Assembly (NCBI RefSeq): GCF_002746455.1
Contig: NZ_NWUW01000019.1
Coordinates: 29,659-93,658 of the forward strand
DNA from: Bacillus fungorum
GTDB taxonomy: Bacteria; Bacillota; Bacilli; Bacillales; Bacillaceae_G
Reading direction: 5' to 3'
Length of the DNA: 64,000 nt
In this document: piece after piece, positions 30,625 to 41,034 of the stretch
Position numbering within the stretch: the stretch's first letter is position 1
Layout of the letters: each line of letters starts with the position of its first letter
Program-made: the position numbers and the translations under genes
The notes under the pieces: model-generated
Database searches by the model: none
Told to the model about the DNA's origin: nothing
The model's input: only the letters and a program-made list of their open reading frames with translations

Positions 30625-31557
30625 ATGTTAGTCATAGATCATATTACGAAATCATTTGGTAAGAAGGAAATCATAAAAAATGTTTCTTTTGAAGTGAAAA
30701 AAGGTGAAACATTTGGATTGCTTGGTCCAAATGGAGCGGGAAAATCAACGACGATATCAATGATTTGCGGGTTAATTCCATATGATAGTGGTGATATAAA
30801 AATTGGTGGGAAATCTGTAAAAGAATATCCATTAGAAGCGAAGAAGAAAATTGGTATTGTTCCGCAAGATATTGCGTTGTATCCGACACTTTCAGCGAAG
30901 GACAATTTGGTTTTTTGGGGAAAGATGTACGGTTTAAATGGAAGGGTTGCAAAAGAGCGAGCGGAGGAAGTATTAGCTTACGTCGGTTTACAGGACCGTG
31001 GAAAAGATAAAATTGAAACATTTTCGGGTGGAATGAAAAGGCGTATTAATATTGGCGCAGCACTTATGCATGAACCAGAGTTATTAATTATGGATGAACC
31101 AACGGTTGGGATTGATCCGCAATCAAGAAATCATATTTTAGAGACTGTTAAGAAATTAAATGAAAAAGGGATGACAGTTATTTATACGAGTCATTACATG
31201 GAAGAAGTAGAGTACTTATGTGAACGAATTGCAATTGTTGATCACGGAAAGGTAATTGCATTAGGAACGAAAAGAGAGCTATGCAATCGCCTGACAGATG
31301 GATTTATAGTGAAATTGCAATTAAATCGCTATAGTACGGAATTGCTACAAAAGTTGAAAGCACTATCTGTCGTTGAACGGATTATTTTTGATGAAGATAA
31401 TAGCACGATTGATATTGGACTAAATGGTGGCGAGGCCATTGGGACAGTTGTGTCAGTAGTTGTGGAGAACAGCGCTCAAATTTTAAAGCTTGAAGTGCAA
31501 GAACCAAATTTAGAGGCACTCTTTTTACAATTAACAGGACGTTCACTTCGTGATTAA
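30625..31557 (+). CDS. ABC exporter ATP-binding protein
   Basis: Encodes 310 aa. Walker A GLLGPNGAGKSTT near residue 36, signature FSGGMKRRINIGAAL, Walker B LLIMDEPTVGID, followed by a C-terminal extension typical of drug/antibiotic exporters of the CcmA/DrrA type. The start is preceded by AAAGGGGC. First of three genes, 15 and 9 bases apart, powering the two ABC-2 permeases. Confidence 0.92.
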   Translation: MLVIDHITKSFGKKEIIKNVSFEVKKGETFGLLGPNGAGKSTTISMICGLIPYDSGDIKIGGKSVKEYPLEAKKKIGIVPQDIALYPTLSAKDNLVFWGKMYGLNGRVAKERAEEVLAYVGLQDRGKDKIETFSGGMKRRINIGAALMHEPELLIMDEPTVGIDPQSRNHILETVKKLNEKGMTVIYTSHYMEEVEYLCERIAIVDHGKVIALGTKRELCNRLTDGFIVKLQLNRYSTELLQKLKALSVVERIIFDEDNSTIDIGLNGGEAIGTVVSVVVENSAQILKLEVQEPNLEALFLQLTGRSLRD

Positions 31558-31572
31558 GGAGGTTAGTGCGAG

Positions 31573-32769
31573 ATGAAAAGTTTCATTATTGCATGGAAAG
31601 ATTTAAAAATACGTTTAATTGATCGACGCGGATTTATGATGATGTTAATTATGCCGCTTTTATTAACAGCGATTTTAGGTTCAGCGTTAAGTAATGTATT
31701 TGATAATGGTGGACTACCGAAAACAGTGATTGGCTATTATCAAGTGGGAACTGATGAGTTTGCAGATGTCTTTCAAAAAGACGTATTACAATCTAAAGAA
31801 TTAAAAGATGATGTGAAAGTAAAGGTAGTTAATTCTCAGGAAGAGCTTGAAGATATGTTAAAGGAAAAGAAAATCGATGTGGGAATCGTCATCCCAAATA
31901 AATGGAGCGAACAAGTGCAAGATGGAAAATTAAAAGAACCTAAGGTGCTTGTAGACCCATCAAAAGATATACAAGCGAAAATTGCTGAATCAATGATCCG
32001 ATCCTTTTCAGAACGTGTTCAAACAGTCGCAGTATCTACTAAAAGTGTTGTAACAGAATTAGTAAAATCTCAGCAGGGTGATGTAGCACAAGTTGCTAAA
32101 GAGGTAAGTGGAAGTTTACAGGCGATAGCAACTACAAATGCGGATAACCTTGAAAAAGGAAAGATAGGTAAAAAAACAGTTGCAGCGATGCAGTATTATG
32201 CAGCGGCGATGTTAGTCATGTTTTTACTATATAACATAACAGTAGGTGCAAAGTCAGTTGTCACAGAACAACGAACTGAAACGTTGGCGCGTTTGTTCAG
32301 TACACCGACGAGTTCATTTTCAATTTTATTTGGGAAGTTTTTAGGTACATTACTATTTGCTTGTATACAATTGGGAATATTTATAGTTGCTACACACTTT
32401 ATGTTTCACGTGGAGTGGGGGGAAGATGTATCTCAAATAGTAGTGTTGGGAATTTCATATGCAATTTGTGTTTCTGGTTTATCTATGTTAATTGCAGCCT
32501 TTATCCATGAGGAAAAAACGGCAGATGTAATGGGAGGAATCGGTATTCAAATACTCGCTATATTAGGAGGATCGATGTTACCGATTTACGTATTCCCTGA
32601 TACACTTCAAACCATTGGGAATGTTGCTCCGAATAAATGGGCACTTACAAGCTTCTTAAATATTATGTCGGGAACATCTTGGGATGTGCTAATCCCTGTT
32701 ATTTTTAGTTTATGTAGTGCAGGAATTGTCTCCGTTATGATAGGAACATTACGTTTACGTACGAGATAG
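31573..32769 (+). CDS. ABC-2 type permease 1
   Basis: Encodes 398 aa. One helix near the N-terminus (MMMLIMPLLLTAILGSALS), a large extracytoplasmic segment to about residue 210, then five helices, as in YhgE/YadH-like drug exporters. AAGGAGG lies upstream of the start. Forms half of a heterodimeric exporter with the next gene. Confidence 0.88.
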   Translation: MKSFIIAWKDLKIRLIDRRGFMMMLIMPLLLTAILGSALSNVFDNGGLPKTVIGYYQVGTDEFADVFQKDVLQSKELKDDVKVKVVNSQEELEDMLKEKKIDVGIVIPNKWSEQVQDGKLKEPKVLVDPSKDIQAKIAESMIRSFSERVQTVAVSTKSVVTELVKSQQGDVAQVAKEVSGSLQAIATTNADNLEKGKIGKKTVAAMQYYAAAMLVMFLLYNITVGAKSVVTEQRTETLARLFSTPTSSFSILFGKFLGTLLFACIQLGIFIVATHFMFHVEWGEDVSQIVVLGISYAICVSGLSMLIAAFIHEEKTADVMGGIGIQILAILGGSMLPIYVFPDTLQTIGNVAPNKWALTSFLNIMSGTSWDVLIPVIFSLCSAGIVSVMIGTLRLRTR

Positions 32770-32778
32770 GAGGGGGAA

Positions 32779-33927
32779 ATGATGAAGAAGGTTTGGGCAC
32801 TTTGTTGGCTAGAGTTAAAACAAATTTTAATAAAACCACAAAGTTATATACTCATGTTTGGAATGCCTATTATTTTTACACTCATTTTCGGCGGACTTTT
32901 AGGTGGAAGTGGGAATACGAAAGTAAATGTTAGCTTAGTAGATGAAGATGGTTCTGTATTATCTAGAAAGTATTACGAGGACATAAAGAAAAGTGACTTA
33001 ATTTCTATAGAGAAGGTAACGTATAAGGAAGGCAAACAGAAGCTTGAAAACAAAAAATCATCCGGCATAGTTATTATTCGGAAAGACTTTCAAAAGAGTA
33101 TGCTTGATGGAAGGGTAGAAAGTATTCAGTTTCAAGCCAGTGCTGATTTTACTGGTGGAACTTCTGTAGAGCAAGTATTGGCAAGTGCATTAAAAAAAAT
33201 GGAGATAGAAGTTAGTGCAGCGAGAGATTTTGAGAAGAAAAGTAACACTTCGTGGGAAATAATGTATAAAGAAATCTATACAAAAATAGAACCTATTTCG
33301 ATTCAAAAAGAGTCAATTTCACATGATGATCAAAAGTTAAATAACGTTACAGGGCGAGCGGCAGGCTTTTCAATTCTATTCGTTATGATTGTTATGTTAA
33401 GTGCGACGGGGACTATTTTGAAAGCTAGACAACTTGGTGTTTGGTCTCGTTTATTAGAAGCGCCAGTTTCAAAAGTGCAAATACTAACGGGATATATCCT
33501 TTCATTCTTTTTAATAGGGTGGATTCAATTTGGTGTTCTAATGATATTAACGCATTCCTTATTTGACGTGCAGTGGGGAAATTTATTAGGGGTTATTATA
33601 CTCGTTTCCGTATTATTATTAGCTGTCATTGGTCTAGCCTTATTATTAGCAAGCATCGTGAAAACAACAGAACAACAGTCTGCATTAGGTAATATCGTTG
33701 TGATTTCAACATGCATGATTGGTGGCCTTTATTGGCCGATTGAAATTGAACCAGCATGGATGCAGACGGCAGCAAATTTTGTTCCGCAAACTTGGGCGAT
33801 GCGTGGCTTTACGGAGTTAATTGTAAGGGGAGGTACATTAGCGGATATAGGAGGATATATTGGTATACTCATTTTATTTGCAGGGGTCTTTTTCATAATT
33901 AGTTTAACAAGAATACGTTACGACTGA
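32779..33927 (+). CDS. ABC-2 type permease 2
   Basis: Encodes 382 aa with the same 1+5 helix layout as the preceding gene (first helix ILMFGMPIIFTLIFGGLLGG, cluster from residue ~195). The start follows AGGAGGGGGAA. Two paralogous permeases with one ATPase imply a heterodimeric exporter controlled by the upstream two-component system. Confidence 0.88.
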   Translation: MMKKVWALCWLELKQILIKPQSYILMFGMPIIFTLIFGGLLGGSGNTKVNVSLVDEDGSVLSRKYYEDIKKSDLISIEKVTYKEGKQKLENKKSSGIVIIRKDFQKSMLDGRVESIQFQASADFTGGTSVEQVLASALKKMEIEVSAARDFEKKSNTSWEIMYKEIYTKIEPISIQKESISHDDQKLNNVTGRAAGFSILFVMIVMLSATGTILKARQLGVWSRLLEAPVSKVQILTGYILSFFLIGWIQFGVLMILTHSLFDVQWGNLLGVIILVSVLLLAVIGLALLLASIVKTTEQQSALGNIVVISTCMIGGLYWPIEIEPAWMQTAANFVPQTWAMRGFTELIVRGGTLADIGGYIGILILFAGVFFIISLTRIRYD

Positions 33928-33928
33928 A

Positions 33929-33977
33929 AAAAGAAAGCAGAGTTACAGCTTTACGCGCTGAATTCTGCTTTCTTTTT
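33929..33977. terminator. Bidirectional terminator
   Basis: AGAAAGCAGA.TTCAGCGC and its partial complement between the exporter operon and the convergent small gene. Confidence 0.78.
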
Positions 33978-34140
33978 GCGTGGTATCTTCCTTTGTTGAA
34001 ATGATAATAGCGATCCCGAGCATAATAAAAAAAGCTAAAAAGAGGACGAACTTTGGGAAGAATGGGAATAGTAATAGCGCCCCAACTATCATAATTGTTA
34101 ATAATACGTAGTGTAGGACGTATTGAAATAGGTTGTCCAT
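33943..34140 (-). CDS. Small two-helix membrane protein (65 aa)
   Basis: Starts MDNLFQYVLHYVLLTIMI. Two hydrophobic helices (residues ~8-25 and ~28-45), then a polar tail rich in Lys/Thr. Ribosome site AAAGGGGGCG is 6 bases upstream; the longer ORF is not used. No family was recognised. Confidence 0.65.
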   Translation of the reverse strand: MDNLFQYVLHYVLLTIMIVGALLLFPFFPKFVLFLAFFIMLGIAIIISTKEDTTQKESRIQRVKL

Positions 34141-34377
34141 GTTTTCGCCCCCTTTTTGGTAATTGGTTATTAGTATTCTATGTTTCATGCTGAACGAATA
34201 GAAGTGAATTTTTAAGTTTTTTCATACGAAATAAAAGAGAACGATTGACATGTTTGGAGGAAAGGAATAATCTTGAAATTAATTCATACTATTTACATAG
34301 GAAAAATAAACATAGTTACAGGGATGGGGCTATGTTCCCACATTGTTAAAAATTAGGAAGGTAAAGGTGAGAGTGCA

Positions 34378-36078
34378 ATGAAAAATGTTTTTAAAGGAGC
34401 AATTGCTACATTTCTTAGTGTATCAGTATTACTAGCCGGATGTGGTCAAGAGGAAGCGAGTACAAACGAATCTGGGAACGTACCAAAAGTAAAAGATGAA
34501 TTTATTAAGGCAAGTGACAAAGTAAAAAGTCCCGTAAAAGCAAAAGAAAGAAAAGATACTTTTGTAGTTGGAATGCCGAGTCCTGGGGGGATATTCCTTC
34601 CGCACTTTATGGAGAATGGATGGGATGGTAATATAACGCAAGCTATCTTCGCTCCTCTTGTTGGGCTGGATAAGGAAGGAAAGCCAATTCCAATGTTGGC
34701 GAAGAAGTGGGATATTTCGGAGGATCAGCTTACATATACATTCTATTTGAAAGATGATTTAAAGTTTAGTGACGGTTCTCCGTTAACTGCAGATGACGTA
34801 GCATTTACATTAACGTTATTACATGATCCAACTTATAGTGGTGCGACTGATATAAGCCAAACAGCCATAAAAGGTGGGCAAGCTTATAAAGAAGGAAAGG
34901 CAACCTCTATTGAAGGAATTCAAGTCATTGATCCAAAAACAATTACGATTACGACTGAAAAGGTAAATGCTCAAACACTATCATTAATCGGTGGGGAAGT
35001 TATATCTAAAGCTTATTATGGGAAAGAGTATAAACAAGGACACTTGGAGTACTTAAAAGAGTTGTATGGGAAGCCGTTGGGAGCAGGAGCTTATAAATTG
35101 GATAAATATATTCCTGGTCAAGAGGTTCGATTTGTAGCAAATGAAAATTATTTTCAAGGAAAACCGAAGATTGAGCACTTTATTTACAAAATTACAAAAG
35201 GTGATACGAAGCTACAACAATTTCAAGCAGGAGAAGTAGATTATGATGGTTTTACGACAAACGTGGAGACCATTGAACAATTAAAAGAGTTAGGTTTTGC
35301 CAATATTAATGTATATACAGGAAGTTCTTACGGCTACATTAAAATGAATTATAAGAAGCCATACTTTAAAGATAAACGTGTCCGCCAAGCATTTATTTAC
35401 GGATTAGAGCGTCAAAAGGTTATTGATACGTATTTCCAAGGATATGCGTCACTCGTTAATATACCGATTACTCCAGTTTCGTGGGCGTATACAGAAGAAG
35501 GTATTAATAAATATGAGTATAACTTAGAGAAAGCAAAGAAATTATTGGATGAGGCTGGATGGAAAGCAGGTTCGGATGGAATCCGTGAAAAAGATGGACA
35601 AAAATTGAAAGTAAGTTATTTTGCCTCATCAGCAAGCAAAATAAATGATGTAATGATTCCTGTGATGAAAGAGGATTATAAAAAGCTTGGTGTAGAGTTT
35701 AATCCAGAATATATGGATTTTAATACGATGATTTCAAAAGTGATAAAAGGTGATTATGATTTAGCGATGGTATCTACGCCAATGATTGATGATCCGAGTG
35801 GAACGATTGAGGAGTTTGTTTCAACAAGTAAACGAAATTATGATGGATATTATAATCAAAAAGTAGATGAATTAGCTAAGCAGGCACTAGAAACATTAGA
35901 TATTGAAAAACGGAAAGAAATTTATAAAAAGTTGTACCAGGAGTTGAGTGAAAATCCGCCTGTTATTTTCATAAATAATAGTAAAGTTGTGTCTGCGCAT
36001 AATGCACGCATTCAAGGATTACAAGAAGATAACTATAACGGTATCTTGTTAAGTTTACCTAAATTAAAGATAGAATAA
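34378..36078 (+). CDS. Peptide/nickel-type substrate-binding lipoprotein 1
   Basis: Encodes 566 aa. Lipobox VLLAGCGQE near residue 22, family 5 signature FSDGSPLTADDVAFTLTLLH near residue 135. It shares long identical stretches with the next gene (for example YNLEKAKKLLDEAGWKAGSD), so the two are tandem duplicates. The start follows AAAGGTGAGAGTGCA. Captures a peptide or related ligand for the importer encoded at 38.1-42.0 kb. Confidence 0.92.
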   Translation: MKNVFKGAIATFLSVSVLLAGCGQEEASTNESGNVPKVKDEFIKASDKVKSPVKAKERKDTFVVGMPSPGGIFLPHFMENGWDGNITQAIFAPLVGLDKEGKPIPMLAKKWDISEDQLTYTFYLKDDLKFSDGSPLTADDVAFTLTLLHDPTYSGATDISQTAIKGGQAYKEGKATSIEGIQVIDPKTITITTEKVNAQTLSLIGGEVISKAYYGKEYKQGHLEYLKELYGKPLGAGAYKLDKYIPGQEVRFVANENYFQGKPKIEHFIYKITKGDTKLQQFQAGEVDYDGFTTNVETIEQLKELGFANINVYTGSSYGYIKMNYKKPYFKDKRVRQAFIYGLERQKVIDTYFQGYASLVNIPITPVSWAYTEEGINKYEYNLEKAKKLLDEAGWKAGSDGIREKDGQKLKVSYFASSASKINDVMIPVMKEDYKKLGVEFNPEYMDFNTMISKVIKGDYDLAMVSTPMIDDPSGTIEEFVSTSKRNYDGYYNQKVDELAKQALETLDIEKRKEIYKKLYQELSENPPVIFINNSKVVSAHNARIQGLQEDNYNGILLSLPKLKIE

Positions 36079-36140
36079 TAATTTTTTAAAAATTCTCAAA
36101 ATATTTATTTAGAAAGAATTGACAAAATATAACGGACGAT

Positions 36141-36279
36141 ATAAGCTAATAACCATAAAGTCTACCGGAAAGGTCGGAATAGGATTATTACCCCTCAAAT
36201 ACATCTATTTTTTTATAATTAAAACCGACTTTTCCGATTGGCTATAAATGTGATATGGGAGGCATACATAAGCTAATAA
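36141..36279 (+). promoter_or_regulatory. Structured region upstream of binding protein 2
   Basis: A 12-bp stem CGGAAAGGTCGG (36166-36177) with CCGACTTTTCCG (36225-36236), one G-U pair, is framed by the direct repeat ATAAGCTAATAA at 36141-36152 and 36268-36279. TTGACA lies at about 36119-36124. It could be a leader RNA; no known riboswitch class was matched. Confidence 0.4.
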
Positions 36280-36319
36280 GTTCAAAGGGTATAACTATTA
36301 AACAGTTAGGGTGGGGACA

Positions 36320-38047
36320 ATGAAGAAAAAGACAAAAAAATGGGCTGGTGTATTTTCGGTATTACTGAGTAGTTCGCTTGTGTTATCTGCTTGTGGGGGA
36401 CAGGAGGATACGGCTTCTACAGAGCCGGTTAAACAGCAGGATTTAAAAAATATAAAAGTTGAAAAAATTGCGGCTACAGATAAGACGAAAGTACCTGATA
36501 AGGCAAAGAATAGAAAAGATACGTTTATTTCTGGCATCTCAAAGCCGGGGGGAGTTTTTCTACCTTACTTTCAAGAGAACGGTTGGGATGGCAATGTGAC
36601 ATCGGTTATTTTCGCTTCCCTTGTTACAACAGATAAACAAGGAAAACCTATACCAGATCTTGCTGAGAAATGGGATGTCTCTTCAGACCAATTAACATAT
36701 ACATTTCATTTACGCAAAGGCTTGAAATTTAGTGATGGATCGCCATTAACTGCTGACGATGTAGCGTTTACATTATCGCTTCTACATGATAAAGCGTATG
36801 AAGGTGGCGATGATATTTCACAATATGCAATTAAAGGTGGAAAGGAATATAAAGAAGGAAAAGCGACGTCTATTGAAGGAATTCAAGTTGTTGATCCACA
36901 AACAATTAAAATTACGACCGAAAAGGTTAACTCACAAGCGCTAATTGCTTTAGGTGGTCCAGTATTATCAAAAGCTTATTATGGAAAAGAGTATAAACAA
37001 AATACTAGTTTAGATTATTTAAAAGAGTTATATGGGAAACCGATAGCTGCGGGACCATATAAGTTTGAAAAGTATATCCCAGGACAGGAAGTTCGTTTTA
37101 CAGCAAATGAAAATTATTATGCAGGCAAACCAAAAATTCAAAACTTTATTTATAAGATTACTTCACCGGATACAAAATTCCAATTATTCCAAACAGGTGA
37201 GATAGATTATACAGGAGTAGGTTACGGGGATGAAATTTTAGAACAAGTGAAGAGTTTACAGTTTGCAAATGTTGAAATAGAGACTGCTGCTTCATTTAGT
37301 TATATAAGAATGAATAGTAAAAAACCGTATTTAAAAGATAAGAAAGTTCGTCAAGCTCTTATTTATGGATTGGATCGTAAAAAGTATGTAGAAACAGCTT
37401 TGAAAGGATACGGTACAGTAGCAAATGTTCCAATTCATCCAACATCTTGGGCTTATACAGAAGAGGGAATTAATAAGTACGAATATAACTTAGATAAGGC
37501 GAAGAAATTATTAGATGAAGCTGGATGGAAAGCTGGTTCAGACGGAATTCGTGAAAAAGATGGTCAAAAACTTAAATTAACGTATTATGGTGCAAGTTCA
37601 GCAAAAGAAGGTGATTTATTTATTCCGATAGCAAAAGAGAACTATAAAGAATTAGGTGTTGAGTTTAATCCTGAATTTATGGATTTCAATACGATGCTAT
37701 CAAAAGTGAAAAAAGGCGATTATGATTTAGCTTCTGTTGCAACACCAATTACAACAGATCCAAGTGAAACCGTAAGTGGTTACTCCTCAGAAGGTGATGA
37801 TAATACTTTAGGTTATAAAAATGAAAAAGTAGATGCATTAATTAAAAAAGGAATTGAAACTGTAGATATTGAGAAACGTAAACCAATTTACAAAGAACTG
37901 TATAAAGAACTAAGTGATGATCCACCAGTAATTTTATTAAATTATCGTAGAGTCATTACAGCTTACAATGGAAACATTAAAGGAATTGATCCTGAGAAGT
38001 ATGACAGTATTAGTTCAAACTCACCAGTATTATCTATTGAAAAATAA
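36320..38047 (+). CDS. Peptide/nickel-type substrate-binding lipoprotein 2
   Basis: Encodes 575 aa. Lipobox LVLSACGGQ, signature FSDGSPLTADDVAFTLSLLH. Paralogue of the preceding gene with longer leader. ATG 36320 is taken (GGGTGGGG just upstream) rather than an earlier start at 36311. It precedes two permeases and two ATPases, so it is the operon's main binding protein. The duplicated gene may give broader ligand range. Confidence 0.92.
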   Translation: MKKKTKKWAGVFSVLLSSSLVLSACGGQEDTASTEPVKQQDLKNIKVEKIAATDKTKVPDKAKNRKDTFISGISKPGGVFLPYFQENGWDGNVTSVIFASLVTTDKQGKPIPDLAEKWDVSSDQLTYTFHLRKGLKFSDGSPLTADDVAFTLSLLHDKAYEGGDDISQYAIKGGKEYKEGKATSIEGIQVVDPQTIKITTEKVNSQALIALGGPVLSKAYYGKEYKQNTSLDYLKELYGKPIAAGPYKFEKYIPGQEVRFTANENYYAGKPKIQNFIYKITSPDTKFQLFQTGEIDYTGVGYGDEILEQVKSLQFANVEIETAASFSYIRMNSKKPYLKDKKVRQALIYGLDRKKYVETALKGYGTVANVPIHPTSWAYTEEGINKYEYNLDKAKKLLDEAGWKAGSDGIREKDGQKLKLTYYGASSAKEGDLFIPIAKENYKELGVEFNPEFMDFNTMLSKVKKGDYDLASVATPITTDPSETVSGYSSEGDDNTLGYKNEKVDALIKKGIETVDIEKRKPIYKELYKELSDDPPVILLNYRRVITAYNGNIKGIDPEKYDSISSNSPVLSIEK

Positions 38048-38150
38048 CGAGAAGGATGTATAAGTAGAAGACATTTTTTCATTCGGCTAGTAATATGCTG
38101 ATTTGAAAAAATGTTCTTCTATTTTAAGCATAAGATTGGAGAGAAAAAGG

Positions 38151-39107
38151 GTGAAAACGTATATCGTTCGTAGGTTGTTACAAATGATTCCTACACTTTT
38201 GGGAACGTCAGTTGTTATTTTCTTCCTGTTCGCACTTCTTCCGGGGGATTATATTGATTCGAATCCAAAGATTACACCGCAAAGGGCGGAAGAGCTTCGG
38301 GAATTATACGGATTAAATAAGCCAATTGTTGAACGCTATTTTCACTGGCTAGGTAATGCGTTACAAGGAGACTTTGGTTTTTCGCTTCAATATCAAGAAC
38401 CTGTAACATCATTATTAAATAAATTTATTTGGAACTCTTTTATTGTAGCAATTGTTGCATTGTTTTTTATTTGGCTAATTGCACTGATTATCGGTGTATT
38501 TTCAGCGACAAAACAACATTCTTTATTCGATAAGTTTGTAACAATTGGTATTTTTGCAGCAATGTCATTTCCTTCATTTTTTATAGGTTTGTTTCTAATT
38601 AAGGTGTTCGCAGTTGATCTTAAGTTATTACCAATAGGTGGAATGATTGATGTTGGTAGTAATTCAACTGGATTCGCTTATGTGATAGAAGTTGCAAAGC
38701 ATATGGTTCTACCAGTATTTATTTTGACTCTTCTTGGTGTGGGCTCATTAACTCGCTACTTTAGAACGAGTATGTTAGAAGTTGTAAGACAAGATTACAT
38801 ACGAACGGCACGAGCAAAAGGGTTAAAAGAGAAGACTGTTATTTATAAACATGCATTAAAAAATGCCATTTTACCGGCTATTACATTGCTTGCGTTTGAG
38901 TTACCTGGATTGTTTTCTGGAGCAATTATTATTGAACAAATTTTTAACTGGCCAGGGATTGGCGGTATTCAATTGGAAGCACTAAATTTCCGTGATTATA
39001 CAGTATTGATGGCATTTACGATGTTTCTTTCTTGTTTAACAATCGTTTCAAACTTTTTAGCTGATATCGTATATGCAGTTGTTGATCCACGAATTCGGTT
39101 GAAGTAA
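38151..39107 (+). CDS. Peptide ABC transporter permease (DppB/OppB type)
   Basis: Encodes 318 aa. Six helices. N-terminal MIPTLLGTSVVIFFLF, EAA loop RTARAKGLKEKTVIYKHALK near residue 220, then the EQIFNWPGIG motif. GTG 38151 follows GGAGAGAAAAAGG; the longer frame has no support. Forms the membrane pore with the next gene. Confidence 0.93.
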   Translation: MKTYIVRRLLQMIPTLLGTSVVIFFLFALLPGDYIDSNPKITPQRAEELRELYGLNKPIVERYFHWLGNALQGDFGFSLQYQEPVTSLLNKFIWNSFIVAIVALFFIWLIALIIGVFSATKQHSLFDKFVTIGIFAAMSFPSFFIGLFLIKVFAVDLKLLPIGGMIDVGSNSTGFAYVIEVAKHMVLPVFILTLLGVGSLTRYFRTSMLEVVRQDYIRTARAKGLKEKTVIYKHALKNAILPAITLLAFELPGLFSGAIIIEQIFNWPGIGGIQLEALNFRDYTVLMAFTMFLSCLTIVSNFLADIVYAVVDPRIRLK

Positions 39108-39119
39108 GGGGGGAAAGAA

Positions 39120-40043
39120 GTGGAGACTATTACAGCGATTACAGAGAAGAAAGAAAAAAAGAGAAGAAAAAATGAATCATCGCCATGGCGACAAGCTCTT
39201 AAGCGGATAAAGAGGAATAAGATGGCGCTCGTAGGGTTGTATGCATTAATTTTTATGTTTTTATTTTGTTTTATTGGTCCGTTCTTTTCACCATATGCAT
39301 CAGGGAAAATACAAGTTACGTTAATTAACAAACCACCGAGTTTTTCTCATTGGCTTGGTACAGATCAATTAGGAAGGGATATTTTAACGAGACTGATGCA
39401 AGCGGGACGAATTTCATTAACAATTGGCTTAGCTTCAATGGTTTTATCCGTGATATTAGGAGCTGTATTAGGGGCTATTGCAGGATTTTATCGTGGCATC
39501 GTTGATAATATTATTATGCGTCTTGCTGATATTTTAATGTCAATGCCAGGATTACCGTTACTTATTATAATGGGGGCGATTTTATCAGAGTGGAAAGTAC
39601 CGTCTGATTATCGTCTGTATGTCATTATGATTATTTTAAGTTTAGTAGGTTGGCCGGGGCTTGCACGCCTTGTACGGGGTCAAATTTTATCACTTAGAGA
39701 GCAAGCATTTATGCAAGCTGCTGATGTGCTAGGAATAAAAGATTACCGAAAAATTATATATCACTTAATTCCTAATGTTTTACCAATATTAATTGTTGTA
39801 TCCACATTAGGCGTTGCAGGTTCTATTTTAGGGGAGTCCGCACTAAGTTACTTAGGTCTCGGCGTCGTCCCACCTACACCATCATGGGGGAATATGATTA
39901 GTGCAGCGAACTCATTAATTGACTTCCAAAAGCGTCCGTGGTTATGGATTCCGCCTGGTTTCGCAATCTTTATAACAGTTGTATCAATTAACTTACTTGG
40001 TGATGCACTTCGTGATGCATTAGATCCAAAGATGAGACGGTAG
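39120..40043 (+). CDS. Peptide ABC transporter permease (DppC/OppC type)
   Basis: Encodes 307 aa. The N-terminal OppC-type segment, LGTDQLGRDILTRLMQAGRI, EAA loop QAADVLGIKDYRKIIYHLIP and the end GDALRDALDPKMRR are all typical of DppC/OppC. GTG 39120 follows AAGGGGGGAAAGAA, 12 bases after the DppB stop. Confidence 0.93.
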   Translation: METITAITEKKEKKRRKNESSPWRQALKRIKRNKMALVGLYALIFMFLFCFIGPFFSPYASGKIQVTLINKPPSFSHWLGTDQLGRDILTRLMQAGRISLTIGLASMVLSVILGAVLGAIAGFYRGIVDNIIMRLADILMSMPGLPLLIIMGAILSEWKVPSDYRLYVIMIILSLVGWPGLARLVRGQILSLREQAFMQAADVLGIKDYRKIIYHLIPNVLPILIVVSTLGVAGSILGESALSYLGLGVVPPTPSWGNMISAANSLIDFQKRPWLWIPPGFAIFITVVSINLLGDALRDALDPKMRR

Positions 40044-40053
40044 GTGAGAAGGT

Positions 40054-41034
40054 ATGAGTAAAGCGGTAGTAGAGCTGAAAGACTTACAAACACACTTTCA
40101 GACAGAAGAAGGGACAGTAAAGGCTGTGAATCACGTTAGCTTTTCAGTTCGAGAAGGTGAAACTGTTTGTGTTGTAGGTGAATCAGGTTGCGGGAAGAGT
40201 GTAACAGCTTTATCTATTATGGGACTTATTGCTGAATCAGGAAGTGTAGTAGGCGGAGATATTTTATATGAAGGAAAAAGTCTTTTAGGAATGAAAGAGA
40301 AAGAGCTTCGTAGTTTACGAGGGAATGATATTGCGATGATTTTCCAAGAACCGATGACATCGCTAAATCCGGTCTTCACTGTAGGAGAGCAAATTGTAGA
40401 AACGTTAAGGGAGCATGAATTACTTAGTAAGAATGAAGCGTATAAGAAGGCAATTGAGTTAATTCGCAAAGTCGGCATAGCTCGTGCGGATGAAATCGTC
40501 CATTCTTATCCGCACGAACTAAGTGGTGGCATGTTACAACGTATTATGATTGCTGTAGCACTTAGTTGTAATCCTAAGTTATTAATTGCTGATGAACCGA
40601 CAACGGCTCTTGATGTTACGATTCAAGCTCAAATATTAGACTTATTAAGGCAAATAAAAGAGGAATTTAAAACATCAATTTTATTAATTACACATGATTT
40701 AGGCGTTGTAGCAGAAATGGCTGATTACGTTGTCGTTATGTATGGCGGTAAAGTTATTGAAGAAGCACCAGTACTAGAGATATTCCAAAATCCGAAACAC
40801 CCGTATACGAAAGGGTTGTTGAAATCAAAACCAGTGATGGGAAAACGAATAGATAAACTATATTCTATTCCAGGGCAAGTGCCTAATTTAGTTGGTTTGG
40901 ATGAGTTTTGCTACTTTAGCGGTCGTTGTGAGCATTGTATGGAAATATGTAAAGAAGAAGTGCCAAATCTGAATGTACATGATGAGAATCATAAAGTAGC
41001 TTGCTGGTTATATGAGGAGCGTGCGGAACAATGA
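40054..41034 (+). CDS. Peptide ABC transporter ATPase (OppD/DppD type)
   Basis: Encodes 326 aa. Walker A VVGESGCGKSVTALS, signature LSGGMLQRIMIAVAL, Walker B LLIADEPTTALDV, and the OppD/F C-terminal extension with four cysteines in the CYFSGRCEHCMEICKEE region. The stop overlaps the next start (ATGA). Confidence 0.94.
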   Translation: MSKAVVELKDLQTHFQTEEGTVKAVNHVSFSVREGETVCVVGESGCGKSVTALSIMGLIAESGSVVGGDILYEGKSLLGMKEKELRSLRGNDIAMIFQEPMTSLNPVFTVGEQIVETLREHELLSKNEAYKKAIELIRKVGIARADEIVHSYPHELSGGMLQRIMIAVALSCNPKLLIADEPTTALDVTIQAQILDLLRQIKEEFKTSILLITHDLGVVAEMADYVVVMYGGKVIEEAPVLEIFQNPKHPYTKGLLKSKPVMGKRIDKLYSIPGQVPNLVGLDEFCYFSGRCEHCMEICKEEVPNLNVHDENHKVACWLYEERAEQ

